Positions 33,748-43,006 of a DNA stretch of 64,000 nucleotides are shown piece by piece. Made by a program: the position numbers and the translations under genes. The notes below the pieces were generated by a model. That model was given only the letters and a program-made list of their open reading frames with translations, did not search any database and was not told where the DNA came from. Positions within the stretch are counted from its first letter, which is position 1. Every line of letters begins with the position of its first letter. Source of the stretch: GCA-003244245 sp963712995 (lineage in GTDB: Bacteria; Actinomycetota; Actinomycetes; Mycobacteriales; Pseudonocardiaceae). Location of the stretch: the NCBI GenBank assembly GCA_963712995.1, contig CAVQKH010000030.1, positions 124,001 through 188,000 on the forward strand. The letters run 5' to 3'.

Positions 33748-34715
33748 CAGTCGTTGGAGTGCAGGACGGCGTTGAGCTCGATGCCCACCCGGCCGCTGCG
33801 ATGCACCGCGTGCACGGCACCGGTGCGTGAGTCCCGGCGGAACAGCACCCCGTCGACTCCGGACAGCTCGCGGGCCTTCACCACCGTGCCATCCGGCAGT
33901 GCGACCTTGGTGCCCGCGGTGACGTAGAGGCCGGCCTCCACCACGCAGTCGTCGCCCAGTGAGATCCCGATCCCGCCGTTGGCGCCGACCAGGCAGCGCC
34001 TGCCCACCGAGATCTGCTCCCTGCCGCCACCCGAGAGCATCCCCATGATCGACGAGCCGCCGCCGATATCGGAATCGGTGCCGACGATGACGCCGGCGGA
34101 GATCCGGCCCTCCACCATCGAGGTGCCCAGCGTGCCGGCGTTGAAGTTGACGAAACCCTCGTGCATGACGGTGGTGCCGGATGCCAGATGGGCACCCAGC
34201 CGGACCCGGTCCGCGTCACCGATCCGCACCCCCGAGGGCACCACGTAGTCGACCATTCGCGGGAACTTGTCCACCCCGTACACGGTGACCGGGCCGAGCT
34301 GGCGCATCCGCAGCCGGGTGGCCTCGAACCCCTCCACCGGGCACGGCCCGAAGTTGGTCCACACCACGTTGGTCAGCAGCCCGAAAACCCCGTCCAGGTT
34401 GATGCTGCGCGGGGTCACCAGGCGGTGCGAGAGCAGGTGCAGGCGCAGGTAGACGTCATGGGCGTCGGCTGGTGGGGCCTGGAGGTCCGCGATCGCGGTG
34501 TGCACCGCCACCAGCTCGACGCCGCGCGCCGGGTCCGGGCCGAGCAGCGCGGCGAACTCCTCGCCCGCCTCCTGTGGCGTCACCCGCACGGTGCCGCTGC
34601 GGTGCTCCGCCGTGCCGGGTGCGGGGTCCGGGAACCAGGTGTCCAGCACGGTACCGGCGGGCGTGAGGGTGGCCAGCCCCAGGCCGTGCGCGGAGTCGAT
34701 CGGCACGTGGCTCAC
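33747..34715 (-). CDS. dapD: Tetrahydrodipicolinate N-succinyltransferase DapD
   Basis: 322 residues; transfers succinyl from succinyl-CoA in the succinylase branch of the diaminopimelate pathway. The left-handed beta-helix hexapeptide repeats lie in the middle/C-terminal half (HLASGTTVMHEGFVNFNAGT, RISAGVIVGTDSDIGGGSS, GRRCLVGANGGIG). The actinobacterial N-terminal domain is present (SAHGLGLATLTPAGTVLDTWF). GTG start. It is divergent from dapE, with 68 bases between them. Confidence 0.94.
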   Translation of the reverse strand: MSHVPIDSAHGLGLATLTPAGTVLDTWFPDPAPGTAEHRSGTVRVTPQEAGEEFAALLGPDPARGVELVAVHTAIADLQAPPADAHDVYLRLHLLSHRLVTPRSINLDGVFGLLTNVVWTNFGPCPVEGFEATRLRMRQLGPVTVYGVDKFPRMVDYVVPSGVRIGDADRVRLGAHLASGTTVMHEGFVNFNAGTLGTSMVEGRISAGVIVGTDSDIGGGSSIMGMLSGGGREQISVGRRCLVGANGGIGISLGDDCVVEAGLYVTAGTKVALPDGTVVKARELSGVDGVLFRRDSRTGAVHAVHRSGRVGIELNAVLHSND

Positions 34716-34783
34716 GGTAACGCGCCGCGCCGGCGGGCACGGCTGGGGCTCCCGATTGCAGTTTCGGCGATACCGTCATACCT

Positions 34784-35881
34784 GTGGAACTTGACCTGGT
34801 GGCCGATCCGGTGGCACTGACCGCTGCGTTGGTGGACGTGCCCAGTGTGTCGGGATCGGAGGGCGTGCTGGCCGATGCGGTGGCTGCGGCGCTGGCCGCG
34901 CAGGCCCCGCACCTGCGGATGCTGCGCTGCGGCAACACCGTGCTGGCCCGCACCGAGCTGGCCCGCGCGCAGCGGGTGCTGCTGGCCGGGCACCTGGACA
35001 CGGTGCCGATCGCGGAGAACCTGCCCAGCCGGCGCTGCGGCGATCTGCTCTATGGCTGCGGCACGTCGGACATGAAGTCGGGCGATGCGATGATCCTGCA
35101 CCTCGCGGCCACGGTGCCCGAGCCGGCGTGTGACCTGACCGTGGTGCTCTACGACTGCGAGGAGGTCGAGAAGGCCCGCAACGGGCTGGAACGGGTCGAG
35201 AGGGAGCATCCCGACTGGCTGGCCGCGCAGCTGGCGATCCTGGCCGAGCCCACCAACGGCCTGGTCGAGGCGGGCTGCCAGGGCAGTCTGCAGGTGGCGG
35301 TGCGGGTAGCGGGACGTCGCGCGCACAGCGCCCGGGCATGGCTGGGGGACAACGCGATCCACGCTGCCGGGGCGGTGCTGGCCCGGTTGGCCGGTTACCG
35401 GCCGCGCAGCGTCGAGATCGACGGGTGCACCTACCGGGAGGGGCTACAGGCGGTGGGCATTGCGGGTGGGGTGGCCGGCAACGTGGTGCCCGACGCCTGC
35501 GAGGTGCAGGTCAACTTCCGGTTCGCCCCTGATCGAACGCTGGCGCAGGCCCAGGCCCACGTCTGTGACGTGTTCGACGGCTTCGACCTGGAGTTCGTCG
35601 ACGGTGCTGCTGGTGCGTTGCCGGGTCTGGACGCTGCGGCGGCCCGCGAGTTCGTCGAGTCCATCGGGATCGCCCCGATCGCGAAGTACGGCTGGACGGA
35701 TGTGGCCCGCTTCGCCGCACTCGGGATCCCGGCCTTGAATTTCGGACCGGGCGACCCCAACCAGGCACACACCCGCGAGGAGCACGTCCGCACCGACCAC
35801 ATCATCACCTGCACCGAGGTGTTACGCCACTACCTCACCTCCCCCGCCCCCTCACCCCGACAAGGAGACATATCGGGGTGA
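34784..35881 (+). CDS. dapE: Succinyl-diaminopimelate desuccinylase DapE
   Basis: 365 residues, M20 metallopeptidase family. Metal ligands are visible in LLAGHLDTVPI (His, Asp), CGTSDMKSGDA (Asp) and YDCEEVE (Glu-Glu). It hydrolyses N-succinyl-LL-DAP to LL-DAP and succinate. GTG start. The last codons overlap the palindromic element at 35866-35918. Confidence 0.94.
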   Translation: MELDLVADPVALTAALVDVPSVSGSEGVLADAVAAALAAQAPHLRMLRCGNTVLARTELARAQRVLLAGHLDTVPIAENLPSRRCGDLLYGCGTSDMKSGDAMILHLAATVPEPACDLTVVLYDCEEVEKARNGLERVEREHPDWLAAQLAILAEPTNGLVEAGCQGSLQVAVRVAGRRAHSARAWLGDNAIHAAGAVLARLAGYRPRSVEIDGCTYREGLQAVGIAGGVAGNVVPDACEVQVNFRFAPDRTLAQAQAHVCDVFDGFDLEFVDGAAGALPGLDAAAAREFVESIGIAPIAKYGWTDVARFAALGIPALNFGPGDPNQAHTREEHVRTDHIITCTEVLRHYLTSPAPSPRQGDISG

Positions 35882-35918
35882 AAGGCCGGTCAATAAGCCC
35901 GATATGTCTTCATATCGG
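35866..35918. repeat. Palindromic element at the end of dapE
   Basis: AGACATATCGGG and CCCGATATGTCT form a 12-bp inverted repeat around about 20 bases that include the dapE stop. The motif GGAGACATATCGGGG is shared with the element after mnmA (672-756). Both sit at gene ends, and terminator function is plausible. Confidence 0.6.
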
Positions 35919-35949
35919 CGCCCGGGGACGGACACGTAGGGTGGTGGCT

Positions 35950-36744
35950 ATGGTGGTGGATGGGGTGGGTGGGTTGAGTCTGAACGGGGCAGATGACGAG
36001 CATCCCCGGGAGAAACAGCGTGGGCCGGTGGTGCTGCGGCGGGACCGCCGTTATGAGGCCACGACCACCGACCAGCGGCTGCTCGACTCGCGCGGACCCA
36101 GCGACTGGGTGCACACCGACCCGTGGCGGGTACTGCGCATCCAGGCCGAGTTCGTGGAGGGCTTCGGAGCGCTCGCCGAGCTCCCGCATGCGGTCACCGT
36201 CTTCGGATCGGCCCGGACCCCCCGGGACCATCCGGAGTACGCCACCGGTCGCGCGCTCGGCGCCGCGCTCGCCGCCGCCGGCTTCGCGGTGATCACCGGT
36301 GGCGGGCCCGGCACCATGGAGGCGGTCAACCGTGGGGCGTCCGAGGCGGGCGGGTTGTCCGTGGGCCTGGGTATCGAGCTGCCTCTCGAGGACGGGCTCA
36401 ACCCGTGGGTCGATCTAGGGATCAATTTCCGGTATTTCTTCACCCGCAAGACCATGTTCATCAAGTACGCCCAGGCCTTCGTCTGCCTGCCCGGAGGCTT
36501 CGGGACCTTGGACGAGCTGTTCGAGGCCCTCACCTTGGTGCAGAACAAGAAGGTCACCAAATTCCCGGTCATCCTGTTCGGGCAGGACTACTGGGGTGGG
36601 CTCTACTCGTGGCTGGCCGACACGGTGGCCGCGCAGGGCAAGCTCCGTGAGGCTGAGCTTGGTCTACTGCACGTCACTGATGAGATCGACGAAGTGGTAC
36701 GGCTGGTCGGCGCCTCCTACCAGGCCTGGCAGGACACCCACTGA
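35950..36744 (+). CDS. LOG-family (TIGR00730) nucleotide phosphoribohydrolase
   Basis: 264 residues from ATG 35950. It has a Rossmann-like fold with the family motif PGGFGTLDELFE near residue 181, preceded by GGGPGTMEAVNRG. In mycobacteria the equivalent (Rv1205) makes cytokinins from nucleotide monophosphates. An upstream GTG (35878) would run through the palindromic element and is disfavoured. Synteny with folP2 and gpgS supports the assignment. Confidence 0.88.
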   Translation: MVVDGVGGLSLNGADDEHPREKQRGPVVLRRDRRYEATTTDQRLLDSRGPSDWVHTDPWRVLRIQAEFVEGFGALAELPHAVTVFGSARTPRDHPEYATGRALGAALAAAGFAVITGGGPGTMEAVNRGASEAGGLSVGLGIELPLEDGLNPWVDLGINFRYFFTRKTMFIKYAQAFVCLPGGFGTLDELFEALTLVQNKKVTKFPVILFGQDYWGGLYSWLADTVAAQGKLREAELGLLHVTDEIDEVVRLVGASYQAWQDTH

Positions 36745-36804
36745 AGGTGCGCGCTACTAGCGTTTACTGTGTAACGATGACGTGGGACGGCATGAGGGGA
36801 AGAT

Positions 36805-37662
36805 GTGAGGCTCGGGGGTCGAGATTTTTCGGATGATCATCTTTTGGTAATGGCAGTGATCAATCGAACTCCTGACTCTTTTTATGACAAAGGCAGACAT
36901 TATTCTCTGTCCAGCGCGTTGCGGGCCATCGATGCAATGATTGCCGACGGTGCGGATATTGTGGATATCGGGGGGGTGAAGGCTGCGCCCGGACCAGATG
37001 TTCCTGCGTGTCAGGAGATCGAGCGCGTCGTTCCGCTCATTGTCGAAACTCGTCGATTGTACCCAAAGATTGTAATCAGTGTCGATACATGGCGCAGTGA
37101 GGTCGCGGCGGCCAGCGCCGAAGCGGGCGCCAATGTTATTAATGACGCCTGGGGTGGGCATGATCCAAATCTTGCAAAGATCGCGGCGCGTTATGGCTGC
37201 GGTCTTGTGTGCACCCATGTAGGCGCTCTAAAGCCTAGAATCGAGGCGCGCGGTTTAAATTATGTGGACGTAGTCTCTGACGTTAAGTCACGCCTATCTG
37301 ATTTGGCAGATCGCGCCGTGCGTCTTGGTGTGGCCGAGGAGTCGATTATTGTTGACCCTGGTCACGACTTTGCTAAGAATACTCGGCACTCTCTCGAAGT
37401 GACTCGCCGAATCGATGAGATCGTCCGAGTTGGATGGCCGGTTCTGGTCGCCGTTTCAAACAAGGATTTTATCGGTGAATCTCTGGATCTTCCTGTAACG
37501 GAGCGCCTCGAGGGAACGCTGGCGGTGATTTCACTGTGCGCATGGATGGGTGTTCGCATTTTTCGAGTCCACAATGTAAAAGAGGCTCGACGGGTCATTG
37601 ATATGGTGAGTGTTGTGATGGGAAAAAAACAACCTCTGGTCGCGAGACGCGCCATAAACTAG
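36805..37662 (+). CDS. folP2: FolP2-type dihydropteroate synthase-like protein, AT-rich
   Basis: 285 residues, dihydropteroate synthase fold. It starts with VMAVINRTPDSFYDKG, where true DHPS has VxxVLNVTPDSFSDGG, and matches the mycobacterial FolP2 paralog, whose DHPS activity is doubtful. ISVDTWRSEVAAAS and DPGHDFAKNT are further family blocks. GTG 36805 with GAGGGGAA upstream. Unlike all neighbours, codons end often in A or T, so GC is far below the window average, although the position matches mycobacterial gene order. Recent replacement by transfer is possible. Confidence 0.85.
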   Translation: MRLGGRDFSDDHLLVMAVINRTPDSFYDKGRHYSLSSALRAIDAMIADGADIVDIGGVKAAPGPDVPACQEIERVVPLIVETRRLYPKIVISVDTWRSEVAAASAEAGANVINDAWGGHDPNLAKIAARYGCGLVCTHVGALKPRIEARGLNYVDVVSDVKSRLSDLADRAVRLGVAEESIIVDPGHDFAKNTRHSLEVTRRIDEIVRVGWPVLVAVSNKDFIGESLDLPVTERLEGTLAVISLCAWMGVRIFRVHNVKEARRVIDMVSVVMGKKQPLVARRAIN

Positions 37663-37792
37663 GAGGGCGAGTGGTGCCGCGAGCGTGGCGATCGGGAAAC
37701 TTGGCCTGGTGGCAACGTTTGGCAATTGACAGTCGCAGGAATGATCGTATCGGGATGACCCGACCGTCGGCCCGCGCTGTCCCGGATCTGGC

Positions 37793-38758
37793 ATGACGGG
37801 CGTGGTGCTGCTCCCGCAGACCCGGCGGTGGTTCGCTGACGCCACTGTGCACAGCGTGCCGTGGACTGCTGCCCAGCTCATCGCGGCCAAGCAGGGCCGG
37901 CGGGTCAGCGTGGTGCTACCCGCATTGAATGAACAGGCGACGGTGGGTGCGCTGGTCGGCGAACTGCGGCCGTGGGTGGGTGGGTTGGTCGATGAGCTGG
38001 TGGTGATGGATTCCGGGTCCACCGACCGGAGCGCCGAGATCGCCCGCACGGCCGGCGCCCGGGTGGTGCAGCGCACCGATGTGCTGCCCGAACTGGCGCC
38101 GTGGCCGGGTAAGGGGGAGGCGCTGTGGCGTTCCCTGGCGGCCACCTCGGGGGACGTCCTGGTCTTCATCGACTCCGACCTGGTCGAATTCGATCCCGGG
38201 TTCGTGCCCGCGCTGCTCGGGCCGTTGCTGCTACCGCAGTGGGGAGGCGGGCGAGGTGTCCAGCTGGTCAAGGGCTTCTACCGGCGTCCGCTGCGGATCG
38301 AGAGCGTGGAGGTGGGGACCGGCGGCGGCCGGGTCACCGAGCTGCTGGCCCGGCCGCTGCTCAACGCGCTGCGACCGGAACTGGCCGGAGTGGTACAGCC
38401 GCTGGGTGGTGAGTACGCGGCGACTCGAGCATTCCTGGAGTCGGTGCCCTTCGCCGCCGGGTACGGTGTGGAGATCGGGTTGCTGCTCGACGTGCACACC
38501 CACCATGGGCTCGACGGGTTGGCTCAGGTGAACCTCGGGGTACGCAAGCACCGCAACCGCTCCCTGCTCGAGCTCGGCGTGATGGCCCGGCAGATCCTCG
38601 GTGCGGCGCTGCCCCGATGCGGGGTCGCCGAGCTGCCAGGATCGGCGGGTATCACCCAGTTCGTGCAGCTCGGGGATCGTTTCATGCCTGTCGAGAGCGA
38701 GGTCCTGGTGGCTGAGCGCCCGCCGATGCGCACCGTGCTCGCCGCGCGCCCAGCCTGA
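37793..38758 (+). CDS. gpgS: Glucosyl-3-phosphoglycerate synthase
   Basis: 321 residues, GT81 family. It joins NDP-glucose to 3-phosphoglycerate in the first step of methylglucose lipopolysaccharide synthesis. Key blocks: the N-terminal WFADATVHSVPWTAAQL, VSVVLPALNEQATV, the DSD motif in FIDSDLVEFDPGF, and GGEYAATRAFLESVPF. ATG 37793. The gap from folP2 (130 bases) has no gene. Confidence 0.93.
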   Translation: MTGVVLLPQTRRWFADATVHSVPWTAAQLIAAKQGRRVSVVLPALNEQATVGALVGELRPWVGGLVDELVVMDSGSTDRSAEIARTAGARVVQRTDVLPELAPWPGKGEALWRSLAATSGDVLVFIDSDLVEFDPGFVPALLGPLLLPQWGGGRGVQLVKGFYRRPLRIESVEVGTGGGRVTELLARPLLNALRPELAGVVQPLGGEYAATRAFLESVPFAAGYGVEIGLLLDVHTHHGLDGLAQVNLGVRKHRNRSLLELGVMARQILGAALPRCGVAELPGSAGITQFVQLGDRFMPVESEVLVAERPPMRTVLAARPA

Positions 38759-38762
38759 TGCC

Positions 38763-39065
38763 ATGATCGGTGAGGTGGGCACAGTGCTGATCTACCTCAT
38801 CGTGGCGGTGGTGGTTGCGGCGGTGGTGTTCCTGGGCGCCTCGCTGGTCTTCGGCCGGGGTGAGGAGCTGGCTGCGCTGCCCCTGGACGCTACCCCGACC
38901 GGGTTGCCGGAGGGACCGATCGATGGCGACGACGTGCGCGCTGTCCGGTTCTCGCTGGTGATGCGGGGGTACCGGATGTCCGAGGTGGACTGGACGCTGC
39001 AGCGGGTCGCGGTGCAGCTCGATGCGCTGCGCGCCCGGGTGGCTGAGTTGGAGGCGCAGCGATGA
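38763..39065 (+). CDS. Membrane-anchored DivIVA-type protein
   Basis: 100 residues: one N-terminal TM helix (TVLIYLIVAVVVAAVVFLGASLVFG) and a DivIVA-like motif VRFSLVMRGYRMSEVDWTLQRV, followed by a short coiled helix to the end. ATG 38763 lies five bases after the gpgS stop. Possibly membrane-linked scaffolding at curved membranes; function unproven. The stop overlaps the next start (ATGA). Confidence 0.78.
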   Translation: MIGEVGTVLIYLIVAVVVAAVVFLGASLVFGRGEELAALPLDATPTGLPEGPIDGDDVRAVRFSLVMRGYRMSEVDWTLQRVAVQLDALRARVAELEAQR

Positions 39066-39505
39066 ATCTGACCAGGAGAATCGACGTCGAGGCACCGCCG
39101 GAGACGGTGTTCGCCGCCGCCACCGACTGGGACCGCCAGGGTGAGTGGATGCTGGGCACCACCGTGCGGATCCGCCGCGGCGATGGCCGTTCGGTCGGTT
39201 CCGAGGTGGAGGCCGTCACCGGCATAGGCGGGATCGGGGTCGCCGACCGCATGCAGATCACCGTGTGGGACGCCCCGTCCCGGTGCGAGATGCGCCACCT
39301 CGGGACGGTGGTGCGCGGCATCGGGATCTTCGCGGTGCGGCCCCGGGGTCGTGAGGCCGCCACCTTCGAGTGGACCGAGCAGCTGGAGCTGCCACTGGGG
39401 GTGCTGGGCAGGGCGGGTTGGCCGCTGGTCCGCCCGGTGTTCGACTGGGGACTGCGCCTGTCCCTCGACCGCTTCGCCGCCTTCTGCCGGACCTATCCCC
39501 GATGA
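39062..39505 (+). CDS. SRPBCC-family protein (polyketide cyclase/dehydrase-like)
   Basis: 147 residues of the START/SRPBCC fold: VEAPPETVFAAATDWDRQGEWM at the N-terminus, a Gly-rich middle and a long C-terminal helix (RPVFDWGLRLSLDRFAAFCRTY). Likely binds a hydrophobic ligand. Coupled to both neighbours by overlapping stops and starts. Confidence 0.82.
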   Translation: MNLTRRIDVEAPPETVFAAATDWDRQGEWMLGTTVRIRRGDGRSVGSEVEAVTGIGGIGVADRMQITVWDAPSRCEMRHLGTVVRGIGIFAVRPRGREAATFEWTEQLELPLGVLGRAGWPLVRPVFDWGLRLSLDRFAAFCRTYPR

Positions 39506-40089
39506 GCCCGGACACCGGTCCAGCGGCCGGCGCGGACGGCCTCCTGCGCTGCCCGTGGGCGGCCACGGCCCCGGACTACTGCGACTACCACGACACCGAG
39601 TGGGGCGTACCGGTTCACGGCGAGGCCGCCCTGTTCGAGCGACTCAGCTTGGAGGCGTTCCAATCGGGTCTGTCCTGGCTGACGATCCTGCGCAAGCGAG
39701 ACGCCTTCCGGCGTGCGTTCGCCGGCTTCCACCCCGCCACCGTTGCCGCGTTCACCGGGCAGGATGTGGCGCGCCTGCTCACCGACACCGGCATCGTCCG
39801 CAACCGCGCCAAGATCGAGGCGACGGTGCGCAACGCGCGCGCGGTCACCGAGCTCAGTGGGGACCTCGACACCCTGCTGTGGTCCTACGCGCCCGACACC
39901 GCCCAGCGACCCGCGCCGAACACCATGGCCGAGCTACCGACCCGGACCCGCGAATCCGAGGCGATGGCGGCCACGCTGCGTCGTCACCACTTCACCTTCG
40001 TCGGTCCGGTCACCTGCCATGCGCTCATGCAGGCCACCGGAATGGTCGATGACCATCTTGTCGGCTGTTTCCGTCGCAGCACCGGATGA
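39502..40089 (+). CDS. tag: DNA-3-methyladenine glycosylase I
   Basis: 195 residues. N-terminal RCPWAA...YHDTEWGVPVHGEAALFERLSLEAFQSGLSWLTIL is typical of Tag, and later CHALMQATGMVDDHL provides His/Cys ligands for the zinc-binding snap. It excises 3-methyladenine in base-excision repair. ATG 39502 overlaps the preceding stop; the longer frame is shadow. Confidence 0.94.
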   Translation: MSPDTGPAAGADGLLRCPWAATAPDYCDYHDTEWGVPVHGEAALFERLSLEAFQSGLSWLTILRKRDAFRRAFAGFHPATVAAFTGQDVARLLTDTGIVRNRAKIEATVRNARAVTELSGDLDTLLWSYAPDTAQRPAPNTMAELPTRTRESEAMAATLRRHHFTFVGPVTCHALMQATGMVDDHLVGCFRRSTG

Positions 40090-40254
40090 GCCACCGCAGC
40101 GCTGCGGTCGCGGTCCTAGGTGGACTGTGCGACCGGTGACAAGTACGAGGTGATCGGTTGCGTGTCGGGGTCCGGAGCCGATAGGGGAGAATGCAGGGGG
40201 TCACCGGTGTCGCGTGGCCACCGCGGTGACACGGATGCACGGAGGGAGCACGCT

Positions 40255-40422
40255 ATGGCGGCCATGAAGCCCCGGACCGGCGACGGTCCCCTCGAGGTGA
40301 CGAAGGAGGGACGGGGCATCGTGATGCGCGTCCCGCTCGAGGGCGGTGGGCGGCTCGTCGTCGAGATGTCGGCGGACGAGGCCGGCGAACTCGGTGAGGC
40401 ATTGCGGGCCGTCGTGGAGTGA
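40255..40422 (+). CDS. DUF3117 protein
   Basis: 55 residues, MAAMKPRTGDGPLEVTKEGRG..., the conserved actinobacterial DUF3117 family (Rv1211 type). Strong ribosome-binding site GGAGGGAG before ATG 40255. Its place after tag matches mycobacteria. Function unknown. Confidence 0.88.
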   Translation: MAAMKPRTGDGPLEVTKEGRGIVMRVPLEGGGRLVVEMSADEAGELGEALRAVVE

Positions 40423-40516
40423 CGGTCAGTGCTTGGCGTCCCCTCGTTCGGTGGCCTCGGTCGGCGCCTGCAGGCGCACCGGGGCCTCGCCACGAATCGA
40501 TCTCTGAAAGACACCG

Positions 40517-42046
40517 GTGCTCGTGACCCCAAAGGTGCCCACCCCCTTGGCGCAGCTGCGGGTGCGCGAACGACCCAGTCCCGGAGTGCCCCACGTGGTG
40601 CTGGTCGGGCAGTCCGCTACCACACCCGCCCTGGGTCCGGGCGCGGACCACCTCGGTGTGGATGACCAGTGGCTGGCCCAGTGCCGGATGACCGGCTCCG
40701 CCGGCTCGGTGCAGGTGGTGCCCCTGATCGGGGCGCGACCCGACCACGGCTGGCTGGTGGGCACCGGAGGCGGCCGCGCGGAGAACTGGCGGGCCGCCGG
40801 TGCCGCCCTGGTTGGCGCCCGGGCGACACGGGCCGAAGGAGAGCCGGCAGCCGGGCGCGACGGCGATGACCCGGCGGCGCGCGCCGTGCAGGTGCACCTA
40901 CCGGCGGGTACGACGACCCATCAGGCGGCGTCGCTGGCACTCGGGTGCGTCGTGGGCTCGCACCGTTACCGGGTCAGCAGCGCCGGCCTTCCGCCGCAGA
41001 CGAGCACCGTCACGCTCATCGCACCACCCGGTGCGGAGCCGGGGTCACTGTCCGAAGCGGTCGCCAGGGCGCAGGTGCTCGGGCGGGCCACCGGATTGGC
41101 CCGGGACCTCGCCAACACGCCGAGCGGGTCCAAGGACCCGGCCTGGCTCGCCGGCACCGCGGCCCGGCTGGCCACCACCGTGCCCGGCCTGCGGGCCACC
41201 GTGCGCGACGAGCAGTGGCTGGCCGAGCACGGCTTCGGGGGTGTGCTGGCGGTGGGCGGCGGCTCGGCCCGTCCGCCGCGGCTGCTCGAGCTCGCCTGGC
41301 ACCCGCCAGCGGCCAGCGCCGACCACCATCTGGTGCTGGTGGGCAAGGGCATCACCTTTGACACCGGCGGTATCTCGATCAAACCGGCTGAGGACATGCA
41401 CCTGATGCGCACCGACATGTCCGGAGGCGCCGCGGTGATCGCCACGTTGCTGGCCCTCGGCCAGCTGAACCTGCCGCTTCGGGTGACCGGGCTGGTGCCC
41501 TGCGCGGAGAATCACGTATCCGGATCGGCCTATCGCCCCGGCGATGTGGTGCGCCAGGTAGGTGGTACCACCACCGAGGTGACCAACACCGACGCCGAGG
41601 GACGGCTGGTGCTCGCCGATGCACTGGCCTACGCGGTGCAGACCCTGGCGCCCACGACGGTGGTCGACGTCGCGACGCTGACCGGGGCGATGAAGGTGTC
41701 GCTGGGTCTGCGCACCGGTGGACTGTTCGCCACCGAGACGCAGCTCGCTGAGCGTATCCAGGCTGCCGGTGAGGTGGCTGGGGAGCTTTGGTGGCCGATG
41801 CCGCTGCTCGACGACCACACCGATGCGGTCCGCTCCGAGATCGCTGATCTGCGGCAGTGCCCGCCCGGGCCAGGGGGTATCACCGCGGCGCTATTCCTGC
41901 GGGAGTTCACCGCGGGGCTGCCCTGGGCACATCTGGACATCGCCGGACCAGCCCGGGCTGAGTCCAACTATGACGAGGTGAACCCGGGTGGTACCGGATT
42001 CGCCACCCGGACCCTGATCGAATTGGCCTGCTCGTTCACCGGCTAG
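40517..42046 (+). CDS. Leucyl aminopeptidase (M17)
   Basis: 509 residues, M17 cytosolic aminopeptidase. The metal and active-site motifs are VGKGITFDTGGISIKPAEDM (Lys and Asp) and NTDAEGRLVLADAL (Asp, Glu, Arg). An N-terminal macrodomain-like part precedes. GTG 40517 is used; GTG 40523 two codons in is equally possible. Normally works as a hexamer in peptide turnover. Confidence 0.9.
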   Translation: MLVTPKVPTPLAQLRVRERPSPGVPHVVLVGQSATTPALGPGADHLGVDDQWLAQCRMTGSAGSVQVVPLIGARPDHGWLVGTGGGRAENWRAAGAALVGARATRAEGEPAAGRDGDDPAARAVQVHLPAGTTTHQAASLALGCVVGSHRYRVSSAGLPPQTSTVTLIAPPGAEPGSLSEAVARAQVLGRATGLARDLANTPSGSKDPAWLAGTAARLATTVPGLRATVRDEQWLAEHGFGGVLAVGGGSARPPRLLELAWHPPAASADHHLVLVGKGITFDTGGISIKPAEDMHLMRTDMSGGAAVIATLLALGQLNLPLRVTGLVPCAENHVSGSAYRPGDVVRQVGGTTTEVTNTDAEGRLVLADALAYAVQTLAPTTVVDVATLTGAMKVSLGLRTGGLFATETQLAERIQAAGEVAGELWWPMPLLDDHTDAVRSEIADLRQCPPGPGGITAALFLREFTAGLPWAHLDIAGPARAESNYDEVNPGGTGFATRTLIELACSFTG

Positions 42047-42058
42047 GCTCTCGCGCCG

Positions 42059-43006
42059 ATGGCCATCTCACCAGCCGGCGCCGGCCGGGTCGTGATCACT
42101 GGGGGCGCCGGCTTCGTCGGGCGTGCCACCGTCGCCGCGTTCGCTGACCGGGGAGATCCGGTCACCGTCGTCGACCACCGCGCGCATCCCGATCCGGTGA
42201 TTCACAGCGTGGTGGGGGAGTTGGCCGACCCGGCGGTGCTCGCCGAGGCGTTGGACGGTGGGGAGGTGGCCGGGGTGGTGCACCTGGCCGCCGTCACCTC
42301 GGTGCTGCGCTCGGTGCAGCACCCGGCCGCCACCTACCAGACCAATCTGGCGGTGACCCAGGACCTGCTCGAGCGATGCCGGCAGGCCGGCATCGCTCGG
42401 CTCATCATGGCCTCCACCAACGCGGTGGTCGGTGACGTCGGCCACGCCAGGGTGGACGAATCGACACCACTGTGCCCGCTGACCCCCTACGGCGCCACCA
42501 AGGCGGCCGGCGAGATGCTGCTGCGCGGCTACGCGGGCGCCTACGGCATGCACACCTGCGCGCTGCGTTTCACCAACATCTACGGCCCCGGGATGCGGCA
42601 CAAGGACAGCTTCGTCGCGCGGATGATGCGTGCGGCACTGACCGGCCAGGCTGTGCAGGTCTACGGCGCCGGGCTGCAGCGGCGCGATCTGGTCCATGTC
42701 GATGACGCCGTGGCGGCCGTGCTCGCGGCCTGGGACCGCCGCTTCACCGGTACCGCGATCATCGGCTCCGGCGTCTCGGTGAGCGTGCTGGAGCTGCTCG
42801 ACACGGTGCGCGCGGTCACCGGCGCCTCGCTGCCGGCCGAGCACGTCGCCGCCAAGCCCGGCGAGATGCCCGCGGTGATCGTCGACATCGGTTGGGCCCG
42901 CGAACAGTTGGGCTACGCCCCGTCGGTCTCGCTGGTCGACGGGTTGGCAACGGTGTGGCGGGACTTCACTGGATCCACCGGTCCGGACGGCGGTCCGGAC
43001 CGGTGA
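42059..43006 (+). CDS. NAD-dependent sugar-nucleotide epimerase/dehydratase
   Basis: 315 residues, extended SDR. TGGAGFVGRATVAAF, HLAAVTSVLRSVQHPAATYQ, catalytic PYGATKAAGE and TNIYGPGMRHKDSFVARM. Its stop overlaps the GTG of the glycosyltransferase gene. It probably modifies the sugar nucleotide used by the following genes. Specific product not predictable. Confidence 0.85.
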   Translation: MAISPAGAGRVVITGGAGFVGRATVAAFADRGDPVTVVDHRAHPDPVIHSVVGELADPAVLAEALDGGEVAGVVHLAAVTSVLRSVQHPAATYQTNLAVTQDLLERCRQAGIARLIMASTNAVVGDVGHARVDESTPLCPLTPYGATKAAGEMLLRGYAGAYGMHTCALRFTNIYGPGMRHKDSFVARMMRAALTGQAVQVYGAGLQRRDLVHVDDAVAAVLAAWDRRFTGTAIIGSGVSVSVLELLDTVRAVTGASLPAEHVAAKPGEMPAVIVDIGWAREQLGYAPSVSLVDGLATVWRDFTGSTGPDGGPDR

